This document shows, piece after piece, positions 27,601 through 39,958 of a DNA stretch of 56,556 nt. A program made the translations under genes and the position numbers. Where the stretch lies: the NCBI GenBank assembly GCA_016946835.1, contig JACVTC010000241.1, positions 50,001-106,556 on the forward strand, in the 5' to 3' direction. A model generated the notes under the pieces. It had not been told where the DNA came from. It saw only the letters and a list, made by a program, of their open reading frames with translations, and did no database searches. The DNA comes from Neocallimastix lanati (nom. inval.). Its lineage: Eukaryota > Neocallimastigomycota > Neocallimastigomycetes > Neocallimastigales > Neocallimastigaceae. Within the stretch, counting starts at the first letter, position 1. The number at the start of each line of letters is the position of its first letter.

Positions 27601-29436
27601 ATTGATCAAAATGCTAAGAGCATTGTTAGTAATACCCATGAATTGCAAAATAAAATAATGGAAAAAATCATGAAGTTTAATGAATTAAAGTCAGAAATTA
27701 CCAATATTACTAATTCACAAGTAAATGATCTTTTACTTTCATATAAGAAAGAAATTAGGGAACAAAATCAAACTATATATAGTAATAATCAAAAAGAAGT
27801 ATTGGATATTGTTACTAAATTAATTAATGATAAAACAGAACATTACAATGAAATATTGGAAAAAATTCAATTCGATGTTGATAATTATGAACAAAGTATT
27901 CAAAGTCAATCCGAACAAATTCTCACTAAGAATGTGCAAATTTCCAGACTTGAACTTAAGATTCAAAAATTAGAAAGGATGTTAAAGGAAAAAGACAGAC
28001 AAATTAGTTCCCTTGATCGTTTACAAGATGACTCTTTCATTGATACGATTATTGATTTAAGAACATTCCGATCATACCTTCATAAAACAACTAATCAAAT
28101 GTTGAACTTAAAGGTTATGGATATTTCTAACTCCAGAATTAAAAATATTCCAAATGGTATTGGTCATTTAACTAAATTAATGGACTTACGTTTATGTAAT
28201 AATGAATTTACTTATATTCCATCGACGATTGGACGCTTAACCAACTTAACAGTTTTATACCTGAATAATAATATGTTGAGTGAAATACCAAAGGAAATTG
28301 GTAAATTAGAAAATCTTGAAATTTTACATATTGAGAATAATAGAATCAGAGGATTACCAGAAGAAATTGGTAATCTTTCACAATTGAAGAGATTAGTTAT
28401 GAATAATAATCTAATCGAAAGCTTACCTGATACTTTCTATAGATTAAAGAAACTTGAAAAGCTTATTATTAGTGAGAATAGAATAAGAGAATTCACTGAA
28501 AGCATTAAAAACTTTACTGAGTTAGTTGAACTGGACGCTGGTCATAATTTTATTCAATCCTTACCAAAGGAAATTAGTGATCTCGATAATCTTAATATTC
28601 TTCATGTTAATAATAATCAACTTGGTAATAGTATTGCGGAAATCATAAAAATTAATTCATTAACTCATCTGGATCTTTCTGGAAATCTTTTAAAGGTTGT
28701 TCCGGTTGCTAGTGGTTTAGAGCATTTAGATAAATTAAAGGAATTAGCATTAAATGATAACTTATTAGAAGAAATTCCAAGTGAAATTAAGCTTCTTCGT
28801 AATCTTAAACGTCTTTACCTTTCTAATAATAATTTAAAGACGATACCAAAAGAAATTGAGGAACTTCATGCCTTAAAATTATTAGATGTATCAAGAAATA
28901 ACTTTAATACTTTCCCTGAAAGTATTCTTAACCTGGAAGGTATAGCACATTTGTTTATTGGTAGTAATAATATTAAAGAAATACCTCATAATATTAATAA
29001 ATTGAGTAAATTAGAAAGACTCTGGGTTGATCATAATCTGTTGGTTAATCTTCCTATTGAAATTTGTCAATTAGAAAACCTTTCTGAATTAAATCTAGAA
29101 AGTAATATTCATTTAGAATCCTTCCCAGAAGATTTTAAGAAATTAAAAAAATTAAAGAATATTAATGTTAATAATTGTTCACCAAAATTAGATGTTGCAG
29201 TATTATCCTTCTTTAGATGGAGAAAGATTCAAGTTCGTATGAAGGCATTAAATGTTTTAAAAGAATTTAATAAATTAAGTTTTTCAAAGATAGCAAAAGA
29301 TTCCACAGCAACAACAACGAAGACAACAACTCCTCAAGCAGAAAATAATAATACCGAAATTATTGATGAAAATCAAACAGATTATCATGAAGAACATTTA
29401 TTTAAGGAAAATGAAAATAAAAAAAATGAATTTTAA
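18646..29436 (+). CDS. Giant coiled-coil / leucine-rich-repeat protein (3510 aa)
   Basis: Two exons, 18646-18805 and 19064-29436, joined across a 258-nt GT-AG intron with matching phase. Order: disordered N terminus with a PPPLPRK SH3-ligand-like motif (~233-240); a helical region (~395-550); 15-residue coiled-coil repeats (~693-783) of the type NQK[LI]Q..-x-QL; more coiled coil to ~1270; about 45 copies of a 33-residue repeat starting KLQEEMN (~1270-2780); further coiled coil; then ~15-16 leucine-rich repeats of 23 residues (~3069-3435) of the Ras-group type (L-x2-L-x-L-x2-N-x-[LI]-x2-[IL]P-x2-I); and a polar C terminus. No signal peptide or membrane segment was seen, so it should be cytoplasmic. 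The architecture suggests a long rod with an LRR binding head, such as a scaffold or tether. The orthologue family was not recognised, and the repeat number may be misassembled. Confidence 0.9.
22711..27240 (+). repeat. Coding tandem array: ~45 units of 99 bp, with higher-order structure
   Basis: Each unit encodes 33 residues beginning KLQEE; one unit (the fourth) is extended by three residues. Units alternate between a type with NRNISLESN-x2-DQLA and a type with SRSANIENG-x-NDKL. A rarer four-unit block carrying KLQEVIDTMK and MESVFDYKLN occurs three times. Two of these, starting near 24771 and 25860, look identical over some 300 bp and lie exactly 1089 bp (11 units) apart, which indicates recent segmental duplication inside the gene. 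Confidence 0.93.
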
Positions 29437-29462
29437 TAATTTTTAATTATTTAATTATTTTT

Positions 29463-29493
<31 letters not shown>

Positions 29494-29708
29494 TTAACTT
29501 TTTTTTTTTTTTTTATTTTTATTTTTATTTTTATATTTACTATCGTTCAATAATTCATTATAATTTTCTTTCTTCTTTTTTTTGTTTATTTTTAGTTTTT
29601 TTCTCATTTTTTTTATTTTTAATTTTTATGTTTTATTTATTAATTTTTATTTTCATTTTATTTTTTTATTTTTTTATTTTTATTGTATACATATATATAT
29701 ATTTAAAA

Positions 29709-29739
<31 letters not shown>

Positions 29740-29919
29740 AAAAATAAAACCAAAAAAAAACTAAAACAAAGAATAATAAAAACATTGTAACAATAGTAAC
29801 AGTAATAATAATTACAATAACCGAATTAACACAATAACAACAATAATAATAAAAAAAAAAGTCATATATATAATATATTTATATTTAATTATCTATTATA
29901 TTGTAAATAGTCCTAAATA

Positions 29920-29969
<50 letters not shown>

Positions 29970-30542
29970 TTTCACCTACATCAATAATAAAAGAAAAAGA
30001 AAATAATAAATATAAATATAGTATATATATGATTCACAAAAAAAAAAAAATTATTTCTATAATAATAATCCAATATTATTATTATATATTGATATTAAAT
30101 AATTTAAAAGAAAATGAAAGTTAAGAATGAGTTTTTTTTTTTTTTTTTTAAACTATTTTTTTTATTTTATCATAATCAATAAAAAGATAATGATTATAAT
30201 AATGATAATAATAGAAATTAAAAGATAAAAGAAAAAAAATTAATAATAATGAAAATTATATTAAACTTTATTACATATTATAAAATGTAATAATAAAGTT
30301 AATTTAAAATTAGAATTTTATATAATAATAAAAAAAAAACTAATATTTATTAGTAAATTGTACATAATACAAAGAATAATATTAATTATTTAGTGGTAGT
30401 GATTTATTTTATTATATTTTGTAATATGAATATAATTATTATTATATTTCTAAAAGATTATCTTAAACCTCTATTATTATTAGTATTATTATCATTATAT
30501 GAAATTTTTTTAAATAGAAAAAATTATTAAAATGAATAAATA

Positions 30543-30605
<63 letters not shown>

Positions 30606-30793
30606 TTCAAAAACAATAAAAAAGAAATATAAACAAAATAATAAAAAAAAATAAAAAAAATAAAATAATTAATAGATAAATAAAATGAAATAAATATTAA
30701 AAAAAAAATATTAAAAAATATAAATACATATAATTAAATTATTAGAAAAAAAATTATAAAAAATATAAATTAAATAAATAAAAAATTAAATAA

Positions 30794-30834
<41 letters not shown>

Positions 30835-31698
30835 AACGCGTAGAAACATTATAATAAAAGTCAAACTAATAAATTATCAATTTTAAAAATTTTACTACAA
30901 AAAAAATTAAAAATAAAACAATTAAAAACAACAAAAAAAAAATAAAACAAGACATAACATAACAAAACAAAACAATTTAAAAGAACAAATAAAATCACTA
31001 TAAAACAATTTAAAGAAAATAAGAAAAGAAAAGATATTTTTAAATTGAATTAAAAGTAAATATATGTATAAAAGCAATAAGAAAAAATTAAAAAAAAATA
31101 AAATAAGAATAAAAATAATTATTAATAGTATAAAAAATGATTAGTGTTAATAATAATCAAAAATAAAATAAAAACTAAATAAATAAATAAAAATAAAAAG
31201 AAAGAAGAAAAGAAAGAAGAAAAGAAAATGAAAAGAAAAAGAAAAAGAAACGTTTTTAAAGTTGAACCGCTTGACAAATTATTTTTTTTTTAAAAAAAAT
31301 AAAATAAAATAAAATAAAAGAATATATATATATTTATAATATATTTTTCTTAAAAAAAATTTTTTTTCTTTTACTGTTAAAATGAATATATATATATATA
31401 TATATATTTTTTTTCTTTCCTTAATTATTAAGTTATTCTTTTATTACTTATTTTTTTTTCATATTCATTAATTGTTAATAGTATCAAAAAAAATTTTTTT
31501 TTTTTTGCATTATTTTCCCTTATTTTTTTTAAAAAAATAAATCAATCTATAAATAAATAAAACTTTTTGATAAAATATTTTTTTTAATTAATAAAATTTT
31601 AAAAAAAAAATAAAATTAAAATTAAAAAAGTTTTTTTTTTTTTTTTTTCATATTTTTTTATTTTGTCACCACTTTTCGATTTACTTAATTTTTATATT

Positions 31699-31743
<45 letters not shown>

Positions 31744-32564
31744 TTATTATATTCTTAATATTTTATCTATCTAACTATATATATATGTTTTATTTAAATA
31801 AAATTTTTATATTTTCACATTTTTAAGTTTTCAAGTAAGAATAATTGAAAAATATTCAATTTTTTTTTTATAAATTGTTAAATAAAATTTAAAAATAAGA
31901 AAAAAAAATAATTGATAGTTTAAAAAGTTTATCATGAATAGTATAAAATTTATTGTTAATGATTTGAAGATTTTGATTATTCAAAACTTAAATAGATATA
32001 ACTAAACTATATATAAAGTTAATAATAATTATATTCAATTTTTAATTTTTTTTTTTTTTTTTTTTTTTTATTCATTGATATTATTGTTGTTGTTATTTAT
32101 TAAATATTAATATTTATAAAGATTTTTTTCTATATTATTATTCATTAAAATCATTATTATTATCATCATTTTTATAATCTTATTATTATTATGACTACCT
32201 TTATTAATTTTTTTCTTATTATTATTATTATTATTTTCAAAACTTTTATTATTTCATATTTTATAAAATATATATATATATATGTATATATAATAAAAAT
32301 ATAAATTATTTACCAATTCATATAATTTAAATATATATTTTAAAATTTTATTTAATTTTAAACTTTTTAATGATTATATAAAAGAATAAAATAAAATAAA
32401 ATTAATACTATAACTTTGATTATTTTGAGAGAACTTTATTTCCAAAAAAAAAAAAAAAAATAGAAAAAGATGGTACTTTAAATAATATAAAAATAGTTTA
32501 ATGGTAATTAAAATTATTATATATTCTTTTACCCATTTTTTTTACCCATTTTTTTTACCCATTT

Positions 32565-32630
<66 letters not shown>

Positions 32631-32785
32631 TTTTTTCTTTAAATTTTAATTTTAAAAATTTTGATATAGTTTTTTTAAAAAAAAAAAAAAAAAATTAATA
32701 TTAAAAAGTTAAAAAAAAAAAAAAAAGTATATTGAAGTAAAAGAGAAAAAGAAAGAAAAGGAAAAAAATTATAAAAAAAAATAAA

Positions 32786-32849
<64 letters not shown>

Positions 32850-32966
32850 AAAATTAATATTAATATTATTAAAAATAAATATTAAATAATAAAAATCGAA
32901 AATAAGAATAAAAATAAAAGAAAGAAATACGAAAGGGAAAAAAATATATATTAATAGTATTTATAA
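29437..32966. other. Spacer upstream of the kinase gene, dominated by homopolymers
   Basis: No coding signal was seen in 3.5 kb. It contains repeated poly-A tracts (for example around 29930-29960, 30806-30830, 32572-32626 and 32788-32847), ATT and AAT microsatellites (30545-30575, 31697-31742) and AAAAT-type arrays. It should contain the 3' UTR of the giant protein gene and the kinase promoter; neither is resolvable by eye. Confidence 0.6.
32529..32847. repeat. Three ACCCATTTTTTTT units followed by A55 and A60 tracts
   Basis: Three consecutive copies of ACCCATTTTTTTT (12-13 bp) lie at about 32530-32570. They run straight into a 55-nt poly-A tract (32572-32626), then a T-rich stretch, and a second pure A tract of 60 nt (32788-32847) that ends about 120 bp before the kinase ATG. 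Such tracts are prone to length errors. Confidence 0.85.
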
Positions 32967-33589
32967 ATGAATGCCAAAAGTTTATTTACCAAAGCTGTAA
33001 TTAATTATAGTGAAACATTCAATTATGGAAAGACACTTGGAAGGTTCAACATCTCAAATAATAAAATAAAAAAAAAAAAAAAATAAAAATAAAAAATAAA
33101 AAATAAAAAAAAAAAAATAAAAAAAAAAAAAAAATTATTATATATTTATTTTTAAAATCTAATATTATAATATATCAATATATTTATATAAATTTAAAAT
33201 TATTAAATATATAATCTTGGTATTATTTTGATATATATATTAATATATATCAAAATAAAATATTCAATAAAATAAATAAAAATAAAAATAAAAATAAAAA
33301 AAGCGGTACTTTTGCAATAGTAAGACTCGCTCAAAGAAAAGATGACCCAACAGGTCAAAAATTTGCAATGAAAATTATTGACAAAAAATTAATTAAAGGT
33401 TTTTTTTTTTTTTTTTTACTTATATACTTATATATATAGATATATATAGATATATATTTTAATTACACTATCATTATTCATTAATAAATAAAATATTATA
33501 TGATAAATATTTTTTAATAAAACATAATTTTTTAATAAAAATATGTTTTTCCTTATTTTATGGATAATTTTTAATATTAAATTATAAAT

Positions 33590-33629
<40 letters not shown>

Positions 33630-33764
33630 GACAAGAAAAACTTATTTTAAGAGAAATATCAATTTTACATAAATTAGATCATAAAAATATCATTAAATTA
33701 TACGATGTATTTGAAACAGATAAAAATATCATATTACAAACAGAATAGTATATATATAATCTTA

Positions 33765-33796
<32 letters not shown>

Positions 33797-35472
33797 TGGA
33801 TATTTATATATATTCACTCTAAAGATCATAAAGGTTATTTATTTTTCATATTTATATAAATATTTTATAAAAAAAAAATAAATAATAATAATAATAATAA
33901 TAGTGCTCAAGGTGGTGAATTATTCGAAAGAATTATAGAATTAGGTTATTATACTGAAAATTTAGCAAGAAGAACAATACATGAATTATTAGACGCTATT
34001 AATTATTTACATTCACAAGATATTATTCATAGAGTAATGAATGTTTATATATATATATTTTTTATAAACAATATACAATTGTTATATCTAATTATTATTA
34101 AATTTTGATATATTAATAAATAAAAAAAATAAAAAAATAAAAAATAAAAAAAAAAAAGGATTTAAAACCTGAGAATCTGTTATTAATTAATCAAGAATCA
34201 AATGTCGATATAAAAATTGCAGATTTCGGTTTAGCAAGTTTTGATAAAAATATGTTATTACAAACATCTTGTGGTACTTTAACCTATGCAGTATATATTT
34301 CAATTTTCTTTTTTTTTTTTTTTTTTTTTTAATTAAATTATATATTTAATAATTTATTTTATTTACTTATTTATTTAAAAATTGGGGAAATTATATTATA
34401 CAATTATTTTAAATAATATGATGATTTAACCATAAATTTTGCAAAAAAAAAATTAAAAATAAAAAAAAAAAATGAAAATAAAAAAATAAAAAATGAAAAA
34501 TACATGAAAATCTATCTATATATATTATATATATATATATATATTTGATATTATAAAACTTTATTTGCCTAATTTTTTTTTTTTTTTTTTAATTTAGGCA
34601 CCAGAAATATTAAATAATCAAAGATATGGAAAACCTGTAGATTTATGGGCTACTGGTGTCATTTGTAATATTAATATTTATAAATATATATTAATACATA
34701 TTTAATTTTAATAATAATTTTAAAATTTTTACAATAAATATAATAATTCAAATTAAAACTAATTAACTATATTTATATATGATATAATATAGGCTATATT
34801 CTGTAAATATATATTTATATATATATATTATATTAATATAAATTATTATAAATAGTATTGAACAAAGAAAAAATAATTTTTTTTTTAATTTTATAATATA
34901 TAAAAATATATATTAAATATATTAAATCATTATTTAATATTTATTTGTTCATTATTTTATTCATTTTGAAATTTATTATTGGATTTTATACAAAAATTTT
35001 TAATTAAATATTAACAAAAAAAATAATAATAATAATAATAATATATAAAATAAAAAATAGTCTTTCAGGATATCCACCATTTGGAGGAGAAACAGATTAT
35101 GAATTATATAATGCAGCAGTAAATAGTGATTTTACTTATTTTTCACCAGAATGGGATGAAATTTCAGATAATGCTAAAGATTTTATTAATAGATTATTAA
35201 CTGTGGATCCACTGAAAAGAATGACAGTGAAAGAAGCATTAAACCATCCTTGGATTTCAACTGAACCTACGGATAGTTTCAATAAAAAATTATCTGTCGC
35301 TGAAAACATTAAAAAAAATTTCACAGCTAAACAAAAATTTAAGGCCACTGTTGAAGCTATTAAAGCTGCGGGAAGAATGGCTCTATTGTTCAGTCCTTCA
35401 AATGCTAATTCACAAAATTCCACACCAAATTCACAAGCAAATCAAGCAGAAAAGAATGCAGCTGCTAAATAA
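32967..35472 (+). CDS. Calcium/calmodulin-dependent protein kinase I-like Ser/Thr kinase
   Basis: Eight exons: 32967-33043, 33304-33398, 33630-33747, 33904-34033, 34159-34290, 34598-34664, 34793-34802 and 35061-35472. Phases agree and give 346 residues. The kinase domain is complete: glycine loop GSGTFAIV (25-32), catalytic lysine in FAMK (K49), HRDLKPEN (139-146), DFG (162-164), activation loop LQTSCGT with a Thr (~176) aligned to the CaMKK site of CaMKI, APEIL, DLWATGVICYILLSGYPPFGG, and HPWI. After it, a basic amphipathic stretch (FTAKQKFKATVEAIKAAGRM) fits the autoinhibitory and calmodulin-binding segment; the tail is Ser/Asn/Gln-rich. It should act in calcium signalling in the cytosol. 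Two points are odd: a 10-nt seventh exon, and donors GTTCAA and GTTTTT at introns 1 and 2 instead of GTAAxT or GTATxT. Confidence 0.93.
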
Positions 35473-35712
35473 TGAAAAAAAAAAAATAGTAATAATAATA
35501 ATAATAATCATAATAGTAATAATGATAATGATAATGATAATAATAAATATATATATTTATTAATATATATATAATTTTTTTTTTATATACTTAAATGTGT
35601 ATGATTCATTACATTCATGATTTATAATTTTTCTTATTATCAATTATTAATAATAAAATGAATATATAATTAAAAAAAAAACAACAATAAAAATAAAAAT
35701 AATAATAAAAAT

Positions 35713-35771
<59 letters not shown>

Positions 35772-36179
35772 AAAGAGAATTTTAAATAAACCAAGCTCGA
35801 AATATTAATATATTTTATTAATTGTTTGATTATTAATTGTAATTATGAGCATAATATAATAATACATAATATAAAATATATATATTATTATTAATTTTAA
35901 TATTTATATTTAATTTTTTTTTTTTTTTTTTGTTCTTTTTTTTATCTAATAATATTTATATTTATTTTATATATATATATATATTAAAATTAGTAAATAT
36001 TTTTAAAATATATTTATTTATTAACACTTTTTATTGTGATTTCAAATAAATATATATATTTAAATTTGAAAAAAAAAAAAAAAAAAAAAAAGAGGGGAAA
36101 CTATTTTTATTAATAATAATAAATATCTTCATCTGTTTTTCCATTAATTTTTTTTTCCATATATTTTCATCTTTTCCAT

Positions 36180-36365
36180 ATACCCTTTACCAGAAATAAC
36201 TTAGATAAGATAACCTGTCTTAACTGTGGATCTGAGAGGGTTGCACAAGTACTGTCATTTTAATATATTTACGAGGGAATTACAAGCATTTGGGTACATG
36301 ATTTCATGTGTCCAATGTAGATATATATTCTACTTAAAAAGTAATGCAGTTATATTCTATTAAAT
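36180..36365 (+). pseudogene. GC-richer island with frameshifted zinc-finger-like coding signal
   Basis: Two plus-strand frames overlap. The first (about 36180-36262) contains LDKITCLNCGSERVAQVL and then stops. The second, one frame over (about 36241-36363), contains YCHFNIFTRELQAFGYM and then ISCVQCRYIFYLKS. Each has a Cys-x2-Cys pair of the kind seen in zinc-binding proteins, and codon use is unlike the surrounding DNA. This fits one former coding region with a frameshift between the pairs. No family can be named. Confidence 0.4.
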
Positions 36366-36394
36366 TGCAATCATTCTTACATTTATGTGGGAGA

Positions 36395-36440
36395 GTTTCA
36401 TTTCCCCAAGTTGCATTTCGTCAGGTTGCATTTCGACAAG
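36395..36440. repeat. 15-bp tandem repeat, three diverged units
   Basis: The core TTGCATTTCG occurs at 36411 and 36426, and a diverged TTTCATTTCC at 36396, so the period is exactly 15 bp. On the minus strand this stays open and encodes a five-residue repeat of the form [DG]EMQL. A complementary-strand core (CGAAATGCA) occurs alone near 36577. Confidence 0.6.
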
Positions 36441-37106
36441 AAGAGTATTGATATAAATAAATGAATAAATAAATATTAATTCAAAATAATTTTCTTTAAA
36501 ATTGTTTTTATTCAATATTAATAATATTTAATTTTATTTATTGACTTATTTATTTATTTAATAATTTTCAATTTGGCGAAATGCAGTACTTACTGAAAAT
36601 AAAAATATATATATATATAATTTTTTATTTTTTTTTTTTTATTTTATTTATTTACTATGCTTATAACCTAAAGATTAAAGATAACCTTTTTTTTTTTTTT
36701 TTTTTTTTTTTTTTGTAAATTTTTAATATAGTTGATATATTATTATAAAAGATAGAATAACATTTTCCAGAATTTATGTTAACAAGTGTCTTATTAGTGA
36801 GTAATTTAAATAATGATAATAACTATTTTAAATTAATTCATCCATTCCATAGAAGGAAAAAAAAAAATATATATATATATATATAAAGAAACATAAATAT
36901 TTATGTTTCTTTATTATATAAAAAATTTATATAAATTATACGCATCAAATTATTTTAAACTAAAATTTAAGTATATAAATTGTTTAAGAGAAAAATTCAG
37001 AATTATATATATTAGTAATATAAAACTATTTTTAAATAGATATTATTAATTATATTTTTTTTGTTTTTCTTTTTCTTAATTTTAATAATATTAAATTTAT
37101 AATAAA

Positions 37107-37140
<34 letters not shown>

Positions 37141-37624
37141 AAGATCAAGAAAACTAGGTCATAAATACCGATAAAAATTATATATATATATATATAATTT
37201 TAATCATTGTTTTTACATTTATATTATTTTATGTAATTTAAAAAAGAAAAAAAGTAATAATAATAATAATGATAAAATAAGAAATAAAAGTAGAATAAAA
37301 TAAAATAAAAATAAGAACAATTTAATTATAATAATTTATTTTATATTTTTATTTACTTATGAATTTTATTTAATTATGAATTTTATTTATTTATGTATTT
37401 TATTTACTCACGAATTTTATTTACTTTTGTATTTTATTTATATTTATATTAATTTTCAAAAAAGATTAACTTTATCATATATATAATATTTATATTTATA
37501 TATCTATTTTTATTGCTACTATTATTAGTATTTTATATTATTACTTCATTTTGTTATTTTATCTATTATTATGATGATGGTGATGATAATGATGATGATG
37601 ATGATGTTTATTTATTATTTCTAC

Positions 37625-38893
37625 TTAATTATTCTCAAATGAAGAATATATAATAGCTGAAAATCTTTGTTGCATCATATTATCTTTAATTATTTCTAAA
37701 AATGGGTTTGGAACACCATAAAATACAGAATAAAGAGATTTAGTTATAAATGGTAACATTTGAGCTAATAATATTTCCTTTGTTGGTGCATTTGTAGTAT
37801 CAGCTGAATCGGTATCCATATTTTGAGTATCAACAAAAGTTGGTTTTAAAATCATGAAAAGAGTTTCAAAAGAATCATTTAAACAAGAAGATAACACTGC
37901 TGAAAAATCTTGACTTTCTAATATATCACGAGTTTCATTTAATAAATTCTTTAAGGTCTTATCAATAGTTACCTTTTCATCATTAGTAACTGTGGCTAAA
38001 ATTTCATTATCATATTTTTCATCATTGATAATAAAACGAGTCATATTTAAATCTTTATTTAAATCTTTATATTTTTTAGATTTAGTTGGAATTTTTGAAG
38101 TTTCTTCAATATTCATTCTAATTTTATTGAAGATTTCAATTAAATTTTCAAAAGTAATTTTTCCATTTAATAATAATGGACCAATTTCTTTTTCGGTTTC
38201 TTCTCTAACTTTTTCGGCTAAATCTTTCCAACCAACATGAATTAAATGGTATGAAAAAGCAAGGTATTTAGCTTGAATTTCAGTACTTAAACCATGAGAT
38301 TCTCCATTACTGAGGGCTCTTTCTCTAGTTGAAGTACTGATATCATCATTATTATTAGTTTTATTATGATTTAATGTTATTACACTATCAATATAAACAT
38401 ATCTGCCAATTAAATTAATTTGAAGATAGGTAAATAAAGAAATTAAATTAATAACATATACAGAAGCTATTAAACGGGTAAAAGACATTATTTTTAATTC
38501 CTCCCATAATTCTCTTTTAGTCTGTTTTTCTAATTTTTTTATTTTCTCTATATCTTGTTCTGGATCTTCTGGATTAATTTGAGAATTAATATTTTTTGTT
38601 TGTTGTAATCTTGCTGTAATTATTTCAACGTTATATGTAGATGAGAATTCTTCTAATAAAATTGGAAGTAAATTTGTTGTTGTTGTTATACAATCAGATT
38701 GATTTCTTTGGTATCTTTTTTTAATATTTTCTCTAGTAATTTGATCTAGAGCCATAGTTTCTTGAAGTTCAACAAGTTTACCTTTGGCAAATCTACCAAT
38801 TAAATAAATACCACCAAAGACACCACTTGTTATGACGATTTTTTTTCTATTTTTTTGAACAAAATTTTTAATTGATTCTAATAATTCCGACAT
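37625..38893 (-). CDS. PEX3: Peroxin-3 (peroxisomal biogenesis factor 3)
   Basis: A single uninterrupted frame of 422 residues. A basic N terminus (NRKK) precedes one hydrophobic segment (about 18-36, IVITSGVFGGIYLIGRF) and a charged, amphipathic stretch, the standard PEX3 membrane anchor. Further family marks are the LLPILLEEF region, then ELWEELKIMSFTRLIASVY and YLQINLIGRYVYID. PEX3 sits in the peroxisomal and ER membrane and is the docking receptor for PEX19 carrying peroxisomal membrane proteins. It is somewhat longer than the ~370-residue animal protein, with a polar insert around 170-190 (NNNDDISTSTRER). It is divergent with the biotin-protein ligase gene, which starts 1.07 kb away. No intron was seen, unlike most neighbours. 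Confidence 0.95.
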   Translation of the reverse strand: MSELLESIKNFVQKNRKKIVITSGVFGGIYLIGRFAKGKLVELQETMALDQITRENIKKRYQRNQSDCITTTTNLLPILLEEFSSTYNVEIITARLQQTKNINSQINPEDPEQDIEKIKKLEKQTKRELWEELKIMSFTRLIASVYVINLISLFTYLQINLIGRYVYIDSVITLNHNKTNNNDDISTSTRERALSNGESHGLSTEIQAKYLAFSYHLIHVGWKDLAEKVREETEKEIGPLLLNGKITFENLIEIFNKIRMNIEETSKIPTKSKKYKDLNKDLNMTRFIINDEKYDNEILATVTNDEKVTIDKTLKNLLNETRDILESQDFSAVLSSCLNDSFETLFMILKPTFVDTQNMDTDSADTTNAPTKEILLAQMLPFITKSLYSVFYGVPNPFLEIIKDNMMQQRFSAIIYSSFENN

Positions 38894-39958
38894 CTTTGTT
38901 AATACGAATATATAAAAAATATATTGATAATAATATAATAAATAAATTAAAAGATATATATTTAAATATAAATATTACAAATTCAATTAATATTATTTAT
39001 TAAATTATTTTAAGTTAACTTTCGAGAATTATTAATATTTATTATTATTTATAAAAATAATAAATAAAAAAAAAAAAAAAAATTTAAATATGTTTATTAC
39101 TTTAATTTATATATCTATAATAGTAATTTTTATATATTGAAATTATTTAATATATGGTATAATTTAAATTTTTTTTTTTTTTTTATTTCCTTTTCTTCAA
39201 TAAATTTAATAGTAATATTATTATTATTTAATAATAATGTTTTTCAAAACCTAAAGAAATATTCTAACACAATAAACTTTTCAGTTATTTTTTTTTTTTT
39301 TTTTTTTTTTGTATTGTTTTGTTTTCCTTTACTATTCAATAACAAAAATAAAAAATAAAAAATAAAAAGAAAAAAAAGAAACTTTGAAATATAATAAAAA
39401 AAAAAAAATAATAAACAATTGAAATATAAATATATTATCATTTATTTCTCCAATTTAAATTTATAAATGATACAATATATTAATATATTATTAGATATGT
39501 ATTTTAATATACTATTTTAATATATTGTCAAAATATTTTTCTATATTCAAATTTTACATTTTAAAAAATTATATTTAAATAAATGTATATTACATAATAA
39601 ATTGAATAAATACTAATAGATTTTTAAATATAAAGTTAAAATATGTTTAATTAAAAAAATTTAATATAAAAAAATATTAATTAAGGTTAAAATATTATTA
39701 TAAAAGAAAAAAGATTAAAAAAAAAAATTTTTTTTTCTTCGTTTTTCTTTTTTTCATTTTTTTTTTTTTTCAAAAAAAAAAGTAAAATAAAAATTTTAGT
39801 GTGAGTATAATAGTAAAATTAATAAAACTATTATTTGAAATAGTTATAATATTTTATCCAAAGTTAATAAGACAATTATTTGAAATAATTATAATATTTT
39901 ATCAAAAGAAGTTTTTTTTTTTTTTTCGTCGTTGTTGTAATAAATATAATAATAAGGG
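38894..39958. promoter_or_regulatory. Divergent promoter region of PEX3 and the biotin-protein ligase gene
   Basis: 1,065 bp separate the two start codons. The sequence is A/T with poly-T and poly-A tracts. A partial direct repeat near the ligase start (GAAATAGTTATAATATTTTATC at about 39838 and GAAATAATTATAATATTTTATC at about 39883, one mismatch, 45 bp apart) is the only ordered element. It could be a binding site or a duplication scar. No TATA box can be singled out. Confidence 0.4.

Larger units (their letters stand above)
35473..37624. other. Convergent spacer between the kinase and PEX3 3' ends
   Basis: Mostly AT-rich, with a ~40-nt poly-A tract at about 35717-35757, ATG/ATC-rich repeats near 37572-37610 and TTTATTTA-type repeats near 37340-37440. 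The exception is a clearly GC-richer island at about 36180-36445, described separately. Confidence 0.6.
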
